DNA of 64,000 bases from Prunus persica (lineage: Eukaryota > Streptophyta > Magnoliopsida > Rosales > Rosaceae), in assembly GCF_000346465.2 (NCBI RefSeq), contig NC_034011.1:6333714-6397713 (forward strand), in the 5' to 3' direction. Both the position numbers and the translations under genes were made by a program. This document shows, piece by piece, positions 10,260 through 21,067 of the stretch (position 1 is the stretch's first letter; the number at the start of each line of letters is the position of its first letter). The notes under the pieces were generated by a model that was not told the origin of the DNA, searched no databases, and worked only from the letters and a program-made list of their open reading frames with translations.

Positions 10260-11110
10260 TTCCTTGGGATTTCGGCAAAAGCCAGGGTCCCCCTTGAGGG
10301 ACTCCGGGCGTATTCTGCATTTTTCCAGAAAACGCTTTAAGACTCTTCTGGTCGTTGCCCTGCGTCTCCCTTAGGACGCTGCTTATGGACAACTGTCTGA
10401 CTATCCTGCCCTCTTTAGGAAACGGATAGGAACCTGGATATCTCTCTTAGGAAATTCCTGGCGCACCCTGCAACCCCCTTAGGATGCTGCTTTGTGGGCT
10501 GTGTCTCCCGAATGACGCTTTTGGTCGTCGCCCTACGTCTCCCTTAGGACGCTTTTTATGGACAACTTATTTGACTATCCTGCCTCTCTTAGGAAACAGA
10601 TAGGAACCTGGATATTTTCCGCAGGAAGCATGGTTACCCCCTTTTAAGAAACTCCTGGCGCACCCTGCGTCTCCCTTAGGACGCTGTTTTGTAGGCTGCG
10701 TCTCCCGAATGACGCTTTTGGTCGTCGCCCTGCGTCTCCCTTAGGACGCTTTTTATGGCAACTGTTTGGCTATCTTGCCCCCTTAGAAAAAGGATAGGAA
10801 CCTGGATACCTCCCTTAGAAAATTCCTGGCGCACCCTGCGTATCCCTTAGGACGCTTATTTGTGGGCTGCGTCTCCCGAAGGACGCTTTTGGTCGTCGCC
10901 CTGCGTATCCCTTAGGACGCTTTTTATTGGCAACTATTTGGCTATCATGCCTCCCTTAGGAAACGGATAGGAACATGGATACCTCCCTTAGGAAATTCCT
11001 GGCGCACCCTGCGTCTCCCTTAGGACGCTTATTTGCGAGCTGCGTCTCCCGAAGGACGCTTCTAGTTGTCGCCCTGCGTCTCCCGAAGGACGCTACTTAT
11101 GGGCAACTGT
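10260..11110. repeat. Tandem ~175-200-bp repeats with nested 20-bp subrepeats
   Basis: The phrase GTCG(T/C)(T/C)GCCCTGCGTCTCCC starts units near 10349, 10521, 10721, 10897 and 11070, giving 4-5 units of about 172-200 bp. Within each unit TGCGTCTCCCTTAGGACGCT recurs in several variants, alternating with AGGAAACGGATAGGAACCTG and a GGAAATTCCTGGCGCACC phrase. The block sits between pol and the antisense ORF. Not coding: short overlapping frames on both strands reflect the repeat. Confidence 0.85.
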
Positions 11111-11239
11111 TTTTTGTTGTGGCACATTCTGGAATTTGCAGTAGTTGCTTCTCTTTTTCAGAAATGCGCAGTACTCAGTCGTCTGCTGGGGACTGAGCAG
11201 GCAGGAGGAAGCGTCATGGATAGTATCTTTGGAGGTGGT

Positions 11240-13140
11240 AGGCGTTCTATTGTCGCGGAATCTCCTTCCGTTCCATGGTGTCAAGCGTATAGCTTCCTCT
11301 GCCCCCGGACCTGCTGATTATGTAAGGGCCTTCCCAATTGGGTTTCATCTTTTTAGATACTTGTCTTTGTGCAGTGATGAAGGCCTTTCTTAGGACAAGG
11401 TCGCCTGGTTGAAATTGTCTGATCTTGGCTCTTTTGTCGTAGTAAGACTTCAACCGCTGTTGATAGGAGGCGACTCGGATAATGGCCTTCTCACGCTCAC
11501 CTTCAAGTAAGTTAGGGTTGAGTCTCATCTGCTCGGAGTTCTGCTTAACACTGCCCACTTCGATGCCTATAGAGGGGACAGTGATGTGAGGAGGAATGAT
11601 CGCTTCAGTTCCATAGGCGAGGGAAAACGGGGTTTCGCCAGTTGATCTTCGCATGGTAGTGCGATAAGCTCATAGTACGCCAGGGAGCTCATCTACCTAT
11701 TTTTCTTCGGCGCCTTCTAATCTCTTCTTTAGACAGTCCAATATTATTTTATTGGATGCCTCGGCCTGGCTGTTGCCTTAAGGATATCTTGGGGTAGATA
11801 GATGCTGCTTGATGCCATACTTTTTGAAGAAGGCAGTGATCTGCTTGCCGATGAATTGCGAGCCATTGTCGGTAACTAGTGATTGTGGGCAGCCAAACCG
11901 ACAGATAATGTTTCTCCAGATAAATCATTCCACATCATCTTCTTTAGTAGAGGATAGAGCTTCGGCCTCGATCCATTTAGTAAAGTAATCAGTGGCGACG
12001 ATCATCATTTCTTTCTTGGCATGTGCCGTTGGCATGGGGCCTACTAAGTCGATGGCCCATTGCATGAAAGGCCACGGACTGTTCTGCGGATGGTAGATTT
12101 CGACAGGCAGATTAGGAACTAGTTTATACCGTTGGCAGCGATCACATCTTTTGACATATTCAGTGGAGTCAAGGCGCATAGTAGGCCAGAAATAGGCTAC
12201 GTTTAGAGCCTTCTGGGCGAGTGACCTGCCCCTAGAGTGGTTGCCACACTAGCCATCATGAATTTTGCAGAGGACCTCAAGTGTTTGAGGGTACTTTATG
12301 CAAGTGAGATGAGGGCCGGAGTATGATCTGCGAATGAGCTTGTCGCCCTGCATGTAATATCTCGCGGATTTCTGTTGGACCTTCCTAGCTTCGGACTTAT
12401 CCGTTGGCAGATTTAATTCACTAAGTAGTCGATTATGGGGTCTTGCCAGTTGAGGTCTTCATCGATCTGCATTGAGTCGATTGGCTCTATTTCTTTGATG
12501 CTTGGTCGGTCAAGGTGTTCGACTGGGATGGAGCGTCTGAACTGGCTGTCCAGCGCTGATCCTAGGCTCACGCATCTGCATGAGTGTTCTCTGCCCGTGG
12601 GACTTGTTGGATGGTGAAAGTAGGAAATTCTTTCAAAAGTCCTTGGACTTTCGAGGTACTGGATCATTCTTGGATGCTTTGCCATGTACTCGCCTGAGGC
12701 TTGATTCGTGATCAGTTGGGAGTCTGAGTAGATGGCTAATCTCTTGATAGTCAGTTCTTTTGCTAGGCGCAGTCCTGCGAGCAATGCCTCATATTCTGCC
12801 TCGTTGTTTGAAGCAGAAAATCCTAGTGTGATGGTTTGTTCTAACAGGGTTCCGTCTGGGGTGATTATGACAACGCCTGCCCCTGCTCATTTGTGATTTG
12901 ATGCTCCGTCTACATGCAATTGCCACATGTTGTTAGGTAGGTTTCTCGGTGGGGGAAGTGTCGTCTGCTTTTTCCTTGCTTTTTGTGACCATCTTCTCTT
13001 CTTCGGCTGTCAGAGTAAACTCTACAACAAAATATGCTAAAGCTTGGGCTTTTATAGCAGTCTTCGGCCGGTAGAAGAGGTCGTATTGACTGAGTTCGAT
13101 AGCCCATTTCATGAGTCGCTAAGAAGCGTCGAGGCTGTGG
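11240..13140 (-). pseudogene. Tat-type gypsy pol remnant: RNase H and integrase
   Basis: Minus-strand reading from the right: the RT-RNase H linker; RNase H (LAGLRLAKELTIKRLAIYSD, then the S-Q-L-I-T-N-Q motif); and integrase with an H-H-C-C zinc finger ending RCDRCQRY. The catalytic core is WAIDLVGPMP, VTDNGSQF and QAEASNK (the D, D and E positions all present). The C-terminal part includes YDKRAKIRQFQPGDLVLRK and KPNWEGPYII. The frame is closed by several stops, e.g. near 12252 (before CGNHS), 11927, 11779, 11698 and 11671. Most can be read as single C-to-T or G-to-A changes from Gln or Trp codons. Dead copy. Confidence 0.8.
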
Positions 13141-13164
13141 AGGATCGATCTCAAAGGAAATTCT

Positions 13165-13334
13165 GTTTAAATAATGATATTATCTCTTTAAATAAAGATA
13201 ATATCATATTAATTAAGATTTTTATCCCAATTAATTAATTAGCCAGATAAACTGATTTAATTAATTAATTTAAGAGATAATCTTCTTTTCCACGTGGCAT
13301 GCCCTGATTGGAGACGAAAATATATGCTCCCACA
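13165..13334 (-). repeat. Truncated 5' LTR of the Tat-type element
   Basis: Nearly identical to 7885-8056, both starting TGTGGGAGCATATATTTTCG on the minus strand. It stops abruptly at about 13165 and joins pol sequence, so one deletion removed the rest of the LTR, the primer site, gag, protease and most of RT. Copia relic A resumes immediately to the right. Confidence 0.75.
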
Positions 13335-15805
13335 ACTTCGATTGTGTAGAAACATGTAAGGGCAACCAGTCACCTCCCCAACCGATGTGTCATTTTTATG
13401 GTGAGACTCTGGGTGTACATAAAAAAGTGGGGGCGACCAGTTGTTTTGTGGAGGCGATCGGTGGGTTTGATGTCGAGACTCTTCATAGGTGTAAAATTCC
13501 ATAATTCCATAAGGGATCGGTCAGCTAAGGGAAGTGACCAGTTGTTTCGTTCTAGATTCTCCTCATGTGTGTCTAAAAAATACATTTCAGGTTCTTAGAA
13601 CACTATATCCATGAAGGTATATACCTTTTGACTTGGGGATGATAACATCAGTAGCTTTTCAGATGGGGGCATAGCCAATGAAAGTATTTTTCTGCTCAAG
13701 GATCCAATTTGCTTCGTTTGTGATCATGTAGGTGCACAAAAACAACACAGCCGAAAACCCATGGTTTAAAGGTTGGGGTAAGAGGTATTTGATGATGGTG
13801 TTGAAAGGTTTGGAGAGGATTTTAAAAATTTAGGATACTTAAGAGAATCTGATTAATAAGGTAATCTGCAAAGAGGATGACCTCTCCCCAAAATGACTGA
13901 GGCAAGTTGGCATCAAAGAGAGAAACACAAACCACTTCAAGGACATGTATATTTTTGCGCTTCTCTAACCCATTTTGTTGGGGAGTATATGGGTATGAGC
14001 GTTGATGTATGATGACAAGATCTTGAAGAAACTTGTGTAGATCATGATTGAGAAATTCTCAGCCATTATCACAACGTAGAGTCTGAATATATTTGCAAGA
14101 AATTGGGTTTCCACCATTTTGTGGAACTATTGAAACTTGAGACCTACTTCCTCTTTGGTTTTGAGAAGGGAAATTCAGGTCATCTGAGTGCAATCATCTA
14201 TGAACCTTACAAACCATCGAGCCCCAACCGGAGTGGCAATTTTAATAGGCCCCCAAACATCTGAGTGAATAAGGGAAAAATGAACCTAACTTTTATTTAA
14301 ATTGAAACATCAATCTTGGCCAGTTCACAAATGTCACACTTAAAAACTGAAACATCAATCTTTGAGAATAATGATGGAAATAACTTCTGTAAATAACCAA
14401 ACGAAGCATGTCTGAGGCGCTTATGCCAAAACCATACTTAATCTGTCTGTTTCTCAACACTGTCTCAACCCATCTTGAAAGTTTGACCAACTTTTCTTTC
14501 ATTGTCTGACGCCAAGTCCAAGTAATAGAGTTTGCCCTTCCTAGTACCATAACCAATTGTCTTGCTGCTGAGGATATCCTGGAAAACGCAATGAGTTGGC
14601 CAAAAGGTTACAGTACAGTCCAAAGTCGTAGTAGTGTGAGCAATCTATAATAGATTATGGTTCAAGAACAGAACAATCAACATAGAATCCAAATTGAGTG
14701 CCTTAAAGAGAGATAGAGAACCTTTCTGGAGGGTTGGGATTTCATTAGCATTAGACACCACTGACTGAGGAGATGGTATATGAGAGATAATTTATCTAGA
14801 ATCGAATGTTATATGGTCAGTCGCTCCTGAGCCAATGACTCATGTATGTTTTGTAGATGAAGTATTTAAAACATACCTTTGGTACATGTTGTGGCTATAG
14901 AGGCAGTTGCTGAAGCCAGTGTAGCCAAAACAAGACTTAAAAGATATGTTTCTGAAGATGTGTGGAGTAATTTGCTCATATTCTTTCGAGGAGCTTTAGA
15001 ATGGTCCCACCAATCACCGTACCTAATCAACTAGTAACAGCGAGCACATGTACGTTTGTATCCTTTACAGTGGGTGCGCTTCTTCTTTGGACGAGATCCC
15101 AAGGCCTTATTATGAGAAGATCCACCTGTAGAAGTGTGCGACCACTTTTGACATTGCACCACCATGGCAGATGTTTCTTGAGCACCATTCATAGACATTC
15201 TTTGTTGAGCATTTCTATGAACATAAGCAAAAAGTGTTATCAAGGTCCAGTTTCAGATCTTTATGCTGTATTTCCCCTCAAACTTGATCAAACTCAAGGT
15301 CAATGCCTACAAGGAAATGGTGGATGGGGAGACGATCAATTTTTATTTGCGTGCAGTAAAGTCGGCGACACAGTGCATGAAGATAGGACTCTGATGGTCA
15401 ATTTCTTGAAAGATTCCCTACAACTGGCTGTAGTATGTATGAACGGGTGCACCATTTTGCTTGATAGTGAATGCCCATTTGTTCCAATAAAAAATGTAAG
15501 ATTCATCTATGCCATCATAGTAGGTCTTTTTGACAGCATCCTATATTTCTTTGGCGGTAATTAGCCGGATGAAACGACCCATTAATTCGGGAGTCATGGA
15601 TTCGATTAGCCATCCCTTGACCCGAAAGTTCTCCGTACACCGTTTGTGGTAGGTTGGAGATGTCTCAACAGGTTTTAGAATGGCACTGATTAGGTATCCC
15701 AATTTTTTCACGTGCAACGATCTGCATCTTCCTGACTTGAGACGATATCGCATAGTTGGTCTCATTCCTAATGACTCGGGTAGGGCGACCGCTTTGATGC
15801 GATGC
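13335..15805 (-). pseudogene. Ty1/copia relic A, gag to integrase part (right of the gypsy insertion)
   Basis: Gag is readable on the minus strand at about 15790-15250: LGYLISAILKPVETSPTYHK..., WLIESMTPELMGRF, then ITAKEIYDAVKKTYYDGIDE, the usual copia Gag (UBN2/DUF4219-like) signature. Further left lie degenerate protease/integrase stretches. Frameshifts and stops throughout. The reading resumes at 6640-7475 on the far side of the gypsy element. Gag starts just after a degenerate primer-binding site (ATCAAAGCGGTC on minus, about 15796). Confidence 0.7.
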
Positions 15806-16030
15806 TAAGAATAAGAATATAGTTTGAATGTTTGGATGATTGTATTCTTCTGCGTAAGGAGGAATATATGGGTTTACAAGTGTGCTTTACAAAGAAATAG
15901 ATACATGAATCAAATTGGAGAATATCTCTTAATTGGACAAGAATTGTCTACTATACTGAAAATGAAATAAATCACCAAATGAATTGAGGAAATAAATCTC
16001 AGTGATTTGTTAGGTTAACTCACATCAACA
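15806..16030 (-). repeat. 5' LTR of copia relic A
   Basis: Minus strand begins TGTTGATGTGAGTTAACC at 16030 and runs about 225 bases to the primer-binding site next to gag. The LTR starts 158 bases downstream of the MYB paralog B stop codon. No matching 3' LTR was found, because the other end of the element is lost. Confidence 0.55.
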
Positions 16031-16187
16031 TATTTAACCATATACTGCTATCACATAAAGATAAGAGAGAAATCAAATTTTATTGCTTGTTACGAAGCTA
16101 CAACAAAGATCCGTTTTGGGATGCAATTTTTAATAGTACAACATAGATCCGATAGTGGTATTGAGTACCAATTTACAAAACCCAGTT

Positions 16188-18378
16188 CTACATACTAATT
16201 CCCGATATCGGACAATCATTTTTCCCTTGCATGATTATTTCCCAAAGTCCAAAGTCCTCCAAGCATGCTCCATTATTTTTGTGGTGGACTGTCGCGAATG
16301 GTTCAGTGATACTAGTGCCATAATTTTCATCAAAACATTGCCCTACTGGTTCATGAAAGAAACAATCCATCAATGATGATCCATTGCTTGATATTGCAGA
16401 TATTATCGGAGGCTCGAAATCACCAGCAAGATGATTACCAAATGAATTAACATGATCTTGGCCGCCTGCAGCTTTTGAGTAATTTGACATTAACATGCTT
16501 TCCCAGGCTCTCAATATGTCGAGGCATTGCGGTGCGTTTTGTCCAAATAATTGATCAGTCGGCCGAAAGTCCTTATTATGACCTAATAATATTGATGAGG
16601 CAGCAGAAATATCATTATTGTTATAAGGATGATAAGCTTGTTTGTGTAATTCTGAATCTCTCACAAATCTGGCTTCTGCTTGAAGCCTGGCACTTTCCCA
16701 CTGAGCTATGTGGTTGAGGTTTGAGCCGGTCTTTGGGTCATCAGTTGAACCATTGGCGAAGCCAAAGATGGTAGTCTTAGGCTTGTGGGTTACAGGGTCA
16801 TAGCCTTTCAAGGCCAGTCGTTTCTTGAGACGAGAGTGCCAGTAGTTCTTGACCTCATTGTCTGTTCTCTTTGGTAAGTGCGCAGTAATAGCCGACCACC
16901 TAGCTCATATACGTGGAACACAATATCAGTATCATAATTAAAGTGAGTTATTTTATAAAATAAAAACAAAATATCCAAAAATATCCTAACAAAAGAGCAG
17001 TACATCCCAAACATACATATAATGTGTACACATATGCATATAGAAGTGTTATGTATAATATATAGAGATTGTTTGGTACAGTTCAAATTTCTCATATAAC
17101 TGGTACTTAATCGATATTATATTCTTGATTATAGATTAGTGTACGATATTAGGTAATGTGAGTTGATACAGTATGTAATAGTTACACCTCGGGTTAAATA
17201 GTGGAGCCATAAATTCATAGAAAGCTCCATGACATCAGTTGGGGTCACAAATTTTACTGGGTTGAGGTCCAAAAAGCAACAAATATACATATATATAAGT
17301 AAAAATATTTTAAGATAAAAAAATAGGAGAGGGGGCATGGGTGCACCGTGGTCCTTAGGTGGCTCTGCCACTGCTTGGCTTGTGATGACATGTGTTGAAC
17401 TTTCATCGATAAACTACTAGGTTTGTTTGGGTTTTATAAGCAATTACAACGAGTCTTATTATAGCCATTTTGATCGAATTTTGGGTAAGTGAAAAAAAGA
17501 ATATAAAATAATGTTATATGGATTTTTATATTAGTTTTTTTCTCTATTTTTAGATTAGATCTAAAGGTGGGTCCATAAATTCCTTAGACTATAGGATCAG
17601 GAGAACCGGCTTGACACCATACATACATAAATATAAGCCCAAGACTCGGGAAACCATACTCCACCTCATGACGATACGTGGATCAAAATGGCTATACACT
17701 CTCTAGATAGTATATTATGATAAAGTTTGGCAGAAAGAAAAATAAGAGAGAATTCAGAGTACTTGGGATGAGACATGAAATGTCCGTACCTGTTGCCTAA
17801 AAGAGTACTATCTAAAATGCATATATGCGTATAAATAAAAATATTGCTTATATTTGGTGAAACCCTTTCTGTACTATTTTTCATGTAATGTACGACGTAC
17901 GTACCTGTTGCCTAAAAGAGCGTGAAGTTGAATGATGGTTGTGTCTTCCTGCAAACTGAAATTTCCCCTCTTAATATCCGGTCGTAGGTAGTTTCTCCAT
18001 CTTAGCCTGCAGCTCTTCCCGCATCTTTGAAGACCTATTATTTATTTATTTTTAAAACAGACAGAATAAAAACCTGTCTTTACATTTGTTTACTTCAGAC
18101 CCCCAAAAAAAAAAAACTTTTATTGTAAACAAAACCTGTCCAAATATGAGCTAACAAATTCTGAAAAATATGTAATGAAATTAGCTGTGAAATTGTACAT
18201 GATTGGAAAGCTATGAAAGAAGAGTTAGTTATAGAAATTGACCAGCTTTTTGAGGCAAGGATTGCCATTTTCCATGACCATGTTTTTGAACGAAAGCTAA
18301 GAGCTTTTGGTCCTCTGCCGGAGTCCATGGACCTTTCTTCATGCCGGACGAAGCAACACAGTGAGTAGACTTTCCCAT
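16188..18378 (-). CDS. R2R3-MYB transcription factor, MIXTA-like (subgroup 9 type), paralog B
   Basis: Three exons on the minus strand: 18378-18243 (136 nt), 18034-17905 (130 nt) and 16899-16188 (712 nt), all with GT-AG borders and the canonical R2R3-MYB intron phases. They encode 325 residues. Exon 1 gives [20 protein letters not shown], the start of R2. Exon 2 gives [19 protein letters not shown] and [18 protein letters not shown]. Exon 3 gives [20 protein letters not shown], then HSRLKKRL and [12 protein letters not shown]...[12 protein letters not shown] and the downstream [16 protein letters not shown] box are typical of MIXTA-like/MYB16-MYB106 relatives, nuclear regulators of epidermal cells, trichomes and cuticle. 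The R3 recognition helix has WHSR where most relatives have WNTH. Relative to paralog A one base is missing near the stop (GGGAAATAAT versus GGGAAAAATAA), adding 14 residues ([16 protein letters not shown] end). The frame is intact. It resembles the peach MYB25 class by family only; orthology is not shown. Confidence 0.9.
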
Positions 18379-18582
18379 GTCTCTCTAAAAGAGTAGTTAA
18401 GAAGAGAAAGAAAAAAAGGAACTTCAATGAGTACCGTGTTTGATACGTACGTGAAGTATTTGTTTGAGCTTAAATCAGTGAAAGCATTAGTGTGAAGATT
18501 GAGAGTGATAAGATAGGCACAGACTACCCAGATTAGACAGAGAGAATGGATCGCTTGACCGAGAATGGGCTCATTCCATCAC

Positions 18583-18590
18583 TATTTATA
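18583..18590 (-). promoter_or_regulatory. TATA box of MYB paralog B
   Basis: TATAAATA on the minus strand about 205 bases upstream of the ATG, a plausible core promoter. The Mutator-like element at 18602 begins only about a dozen bases further upstream, so distal promoter sequence was displaced or replaced by it. Confidence 0.5.
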
Positions 18591-19140
18591 TTGAGAAACT
18601 TGATAAATGCCTCCTAAAACTTCGAGCAAATCTCACTTTATCCCTTAAAGTTAAAGTGGTCCACTTAACCCCTTTGACCGTGATTTCGTGTTCTACTTTA
18701 CCCCCGCCGTTATTTCCATTAATAACTTTATTAGTTTTGATGACATAACAGGGCTATTTTAGCTTTTTTACCAAATGTAATTACTTATTTAATTAAAAAA
18801 TTATATAAAAAAAAGGGAAAATTAATAAATAAAAATATTGCTTCTCTATTCTTTAAAAATAAAATACTAAAAAGAAAAAAAATTACCCTACCCAAATCCA
18901 ACTCTTGCCAAAGATCCCTATCCCAAAAAATGGCCTCATCCTTTCTCCTTTCTCATTTCTCTACAACAAACCACCGCACCATCATCCATAACCACCCAAA
19001 CCCACCACCAACCATACCCATCCACACCCCCCACCAGCCATACCCACCCAATCCCCAAAGATTATGACCATGAATTTGGCATCCATTGCAATAGGCGTCA
19101 TTCCCCTATAGAGGAATTAGGTGAATTGACTAGCTACAAA

Positions 19141-19864
19141 GGCCCCGCTTGGTATTGCTTTTTTGGGCCAAAAATCTGCAATTTAAAGTTAAGCAGTTTA
19201 AGGTGTTTGGTAAAAATAAAATATCCCGATTATTTTAAAAGTAGTGGCCTTTTGACAACAGCTTTTACAAGCAGACTCTGTGTTGCTTTTCAAAGCTTCT
19301 TTTAAAAGAAGCAGAGATGAGCCTCTAATGAATTTTTTCAATTCCCAAAATACCATCATTAAGTTTTAAAAATGAGACCACCTCCACCTCTACATCCAAC
19401 TCCACCACCTCCACCAACACCGCCACCACCACCACATCCTCCTCCTCCTCTGCCACTACCACCACCTCCACCTTCACCACCACGTCCACCACCACCACCA
19501 CCACCACCACCTCCTCCTTAACCTCCACCACCTCCACCTCCACTTCCACAACCACCATCCTCACCACCACCTCTACCACCACCTCTTTCACCACCACCTT
19601 CACCTTCATCTCTTTCACCACCACTACCACCATATTATTAGTGTATAATGCTTTCAACATCTTGTCCATTTTAGTTATTATTCACAGGTACAACAATTTT
19701 ATATTAAAATTTACCAAACGGTTTTGACACTGCTTTTTGTATTAACGACACTTTAAAAATATTGTTTACCAAATATGGAGCTGTTTTATTTTAAAGCTAA
19801 TTATTTTCAAAGCACAGGAGAAGCAACTTTTTTTAAAAGTGACAGCAATCCCAAATTGGCCCAA
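19141..19864. mobile_element. Nested TIR element inside the 18602-20912 element
   Basis: The left end GGCCCCGCTTGGTATTGC pairs imperfectly with the right end GACAGCAATCCCAAATTGGCC, and subterminal GCTTTTAAAA-type stretches are also inverted. The body carries a CCA/CCT-rich tract. No coding sequence. Superfamily not determined. Confidence 0.5.
19375..19640 (+). repeat. (CCA/CCT)n trinucleotide-rich tract
   Basis: About 260 bases almost entirely of CCA, CCT, ACC and TCC triplets. The minus-strand open frame (Val/Lys/Glu-rich) is an artefact of the repeat. Confidence 0.8.
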
Positions 19865-20950
19865 AATTAAAAACTTTTTTAATGGCAGAGGTTCTCTCTC
19901 CGTTGGGGTGGGGATTTGGGGTGAGGTGGCTATTGGGGTCGAGGAAGTTCAGGGGGCAGCTGGGTGTATGGTGTCTGTTTCAGATGATTAGGGGTCGGGG
20001 GAGTGTGGATGACTTGGGTGATGGTTTGGTGGCTGGGTTGATAGGTTGTGGCTCGGGGTTTAGATGATTGGGGGCGCAGGGGAGTGTGGTTGGCTTGGTG
20101 ATGGTTTGGTGGCTGGGTTGGTGGGTTGTGGCTGGGGTATAGGGTTGTGCTGGTATGGGTGGTACAATAAGGAAGATGGTGGTTGCTGGACAAAGGGTGG
20201 GGCTGCACTGTTTTCTTGATGTTTTTATTTTATTTTAGTTATGTTGTTTTGTTTTTTTAATCTTTTATTCTTTTGTTTTTCATTTTTTTTTTTGTTAATT
20301 TACTACAATCTTGATGTGGGTACCCCTTTTTTTAAAATATTTTATTTTATTTTTAAAGCATAGAGAAGAAAGATTTTTATTTATTAAATTTTCTAAATTT
20401 TTTAATATATTTTTTAATTAAATAAGTAAAGTAAATTTAGGTTTTACCCATAAAAAAACTTTCACTTTTGAAAAAAGCCAAAACTTTTTCAAAAAAGACA
20501 GAAAAACCTCTCAACTTTCAAACCAAAGACATGCAAATGTAAAGGATTCCTTAGGAAATCAAAAAATAAATAAGGGCAATTTTGTCCATTTTGGCTTCTT
20601 TTAAAATTTTTCTCTCTCCTTTGGGCTTTTCCAAAGTCTCCCAATAAGTAATTACATTATTTTATATTTAATTTAATTTAAACAAAAAAAGTGGGCTATT
20701 CACACGTCATGTGATAAAAAGACTAAAATAGTATTGTCGCGTCCCAAAACTGACAGAGTTATTGATGGAGATAACAGTGGGGGGTAAAGTGGAACACGAA
20801 AATCATGATCAAAGGGGTTAAGTAGACCACTTTAACTTTGAGGGAGGGAGGGGGGGGTGTTAAAGTGAGATTTGACCGAAAGTTTCAGGGCCACTACAAT
20901 AAATAAGCTTTTATTAAATGTGGCAGTTTTAAAGAAGTAAAGGATGGAAG

Positions 20951-21067
20951 ACATGGAGCGTAGTTAAATGGGCTAAGAGCAAATGTGCTCCTCACTTTAC
21001 TTGAGTTCGAATCCGCCTCTCTATAGTTTAGATTAGTTTAAAGTTTTTTGCATCAAAAAAAGAAAAA
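20951..21067 (+). mobile_element. tRNA-derived SINE-like insert
   Basis: An A-box-like TAGTTAAATGGGCTAAGAGC is followed by the B-box TTGAGTTCGAATCC and an A-rich end (about 21054-21067). Spacing is as in plant tRNA-derived SINEs. A clear target duplication was not found. Confidence 0.5.

Larger units (their letters stand above)
7476..13334 (-). mobile_element. Ty3/gypsy element, Tat lineage, 5'-deleted, with antisense ORF and tandem-repeat block
   Basis: Order on the minus strand: truncated 5' LTR (13334-13165), a deletion junction at about 13140-13165, the RT-RNase H linker, RNase H and integrase (to about 11240), a tandem-repeat block (about 11100-10260), an ORF in the opposite orientation (10056-8478), polypurine tract, and 3' LTR (8056 to about 7476). 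Gag, protease and the RT core are missing, so the copy is not autonomous. The linker phrase WAIELSQYDLFYRPKTAIK with ALAYFVVEFT is typical of the Tat clade (Ogre/Retand and relatives). That clade is known to carry extra ORFs and repeats near the 3' LTR. Confidence 0.8.
18602..20912. mobile_element. ~2.3-kb TIR (Mutator-like) element directly upstream of the MYB gene
   Basis: Left arm (about 18605-18830: TCAAATCTCAC-type start, GTTAAAGTGGTCCACTTAACC, TTTGATGACATAACAG) is mirrored by the right arm (about 20640-20905: AAGTGGAACACGAAAATCAT, GGGTTAAGTAGACCACTTTAAC, AAAGTGAGATTTGACCGAAA). Arms exceed 200 bp, as in Mutator-like elements. No transposase. It contains a second element at 19141-19864. 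The same terminus is seen at about 5070-5190 and, partly, near 54870-54950. Exact ends and duplication were not resolved. Confidence 0.65.

Noticed and set aside
16188..16899. A retrotransposon in MYB exon 3, as described for glabrous (nectarine-type) alleles
   Set aside because: Exon 3 is uninterrupted; the nearest copia LTR begins 158 bases beyond the stop codon.
18095..18427. 110-codon minus-strand frame over MYB exon 1
   Set aside because: It is out of phase with the MYB reading; the real exon is 18378-18243.
19325..19669. 114-codon Val/Lys/Glu-rich frame
   Set aside because: Produced by a (CCA/CCT)n repeat read on the other strand.
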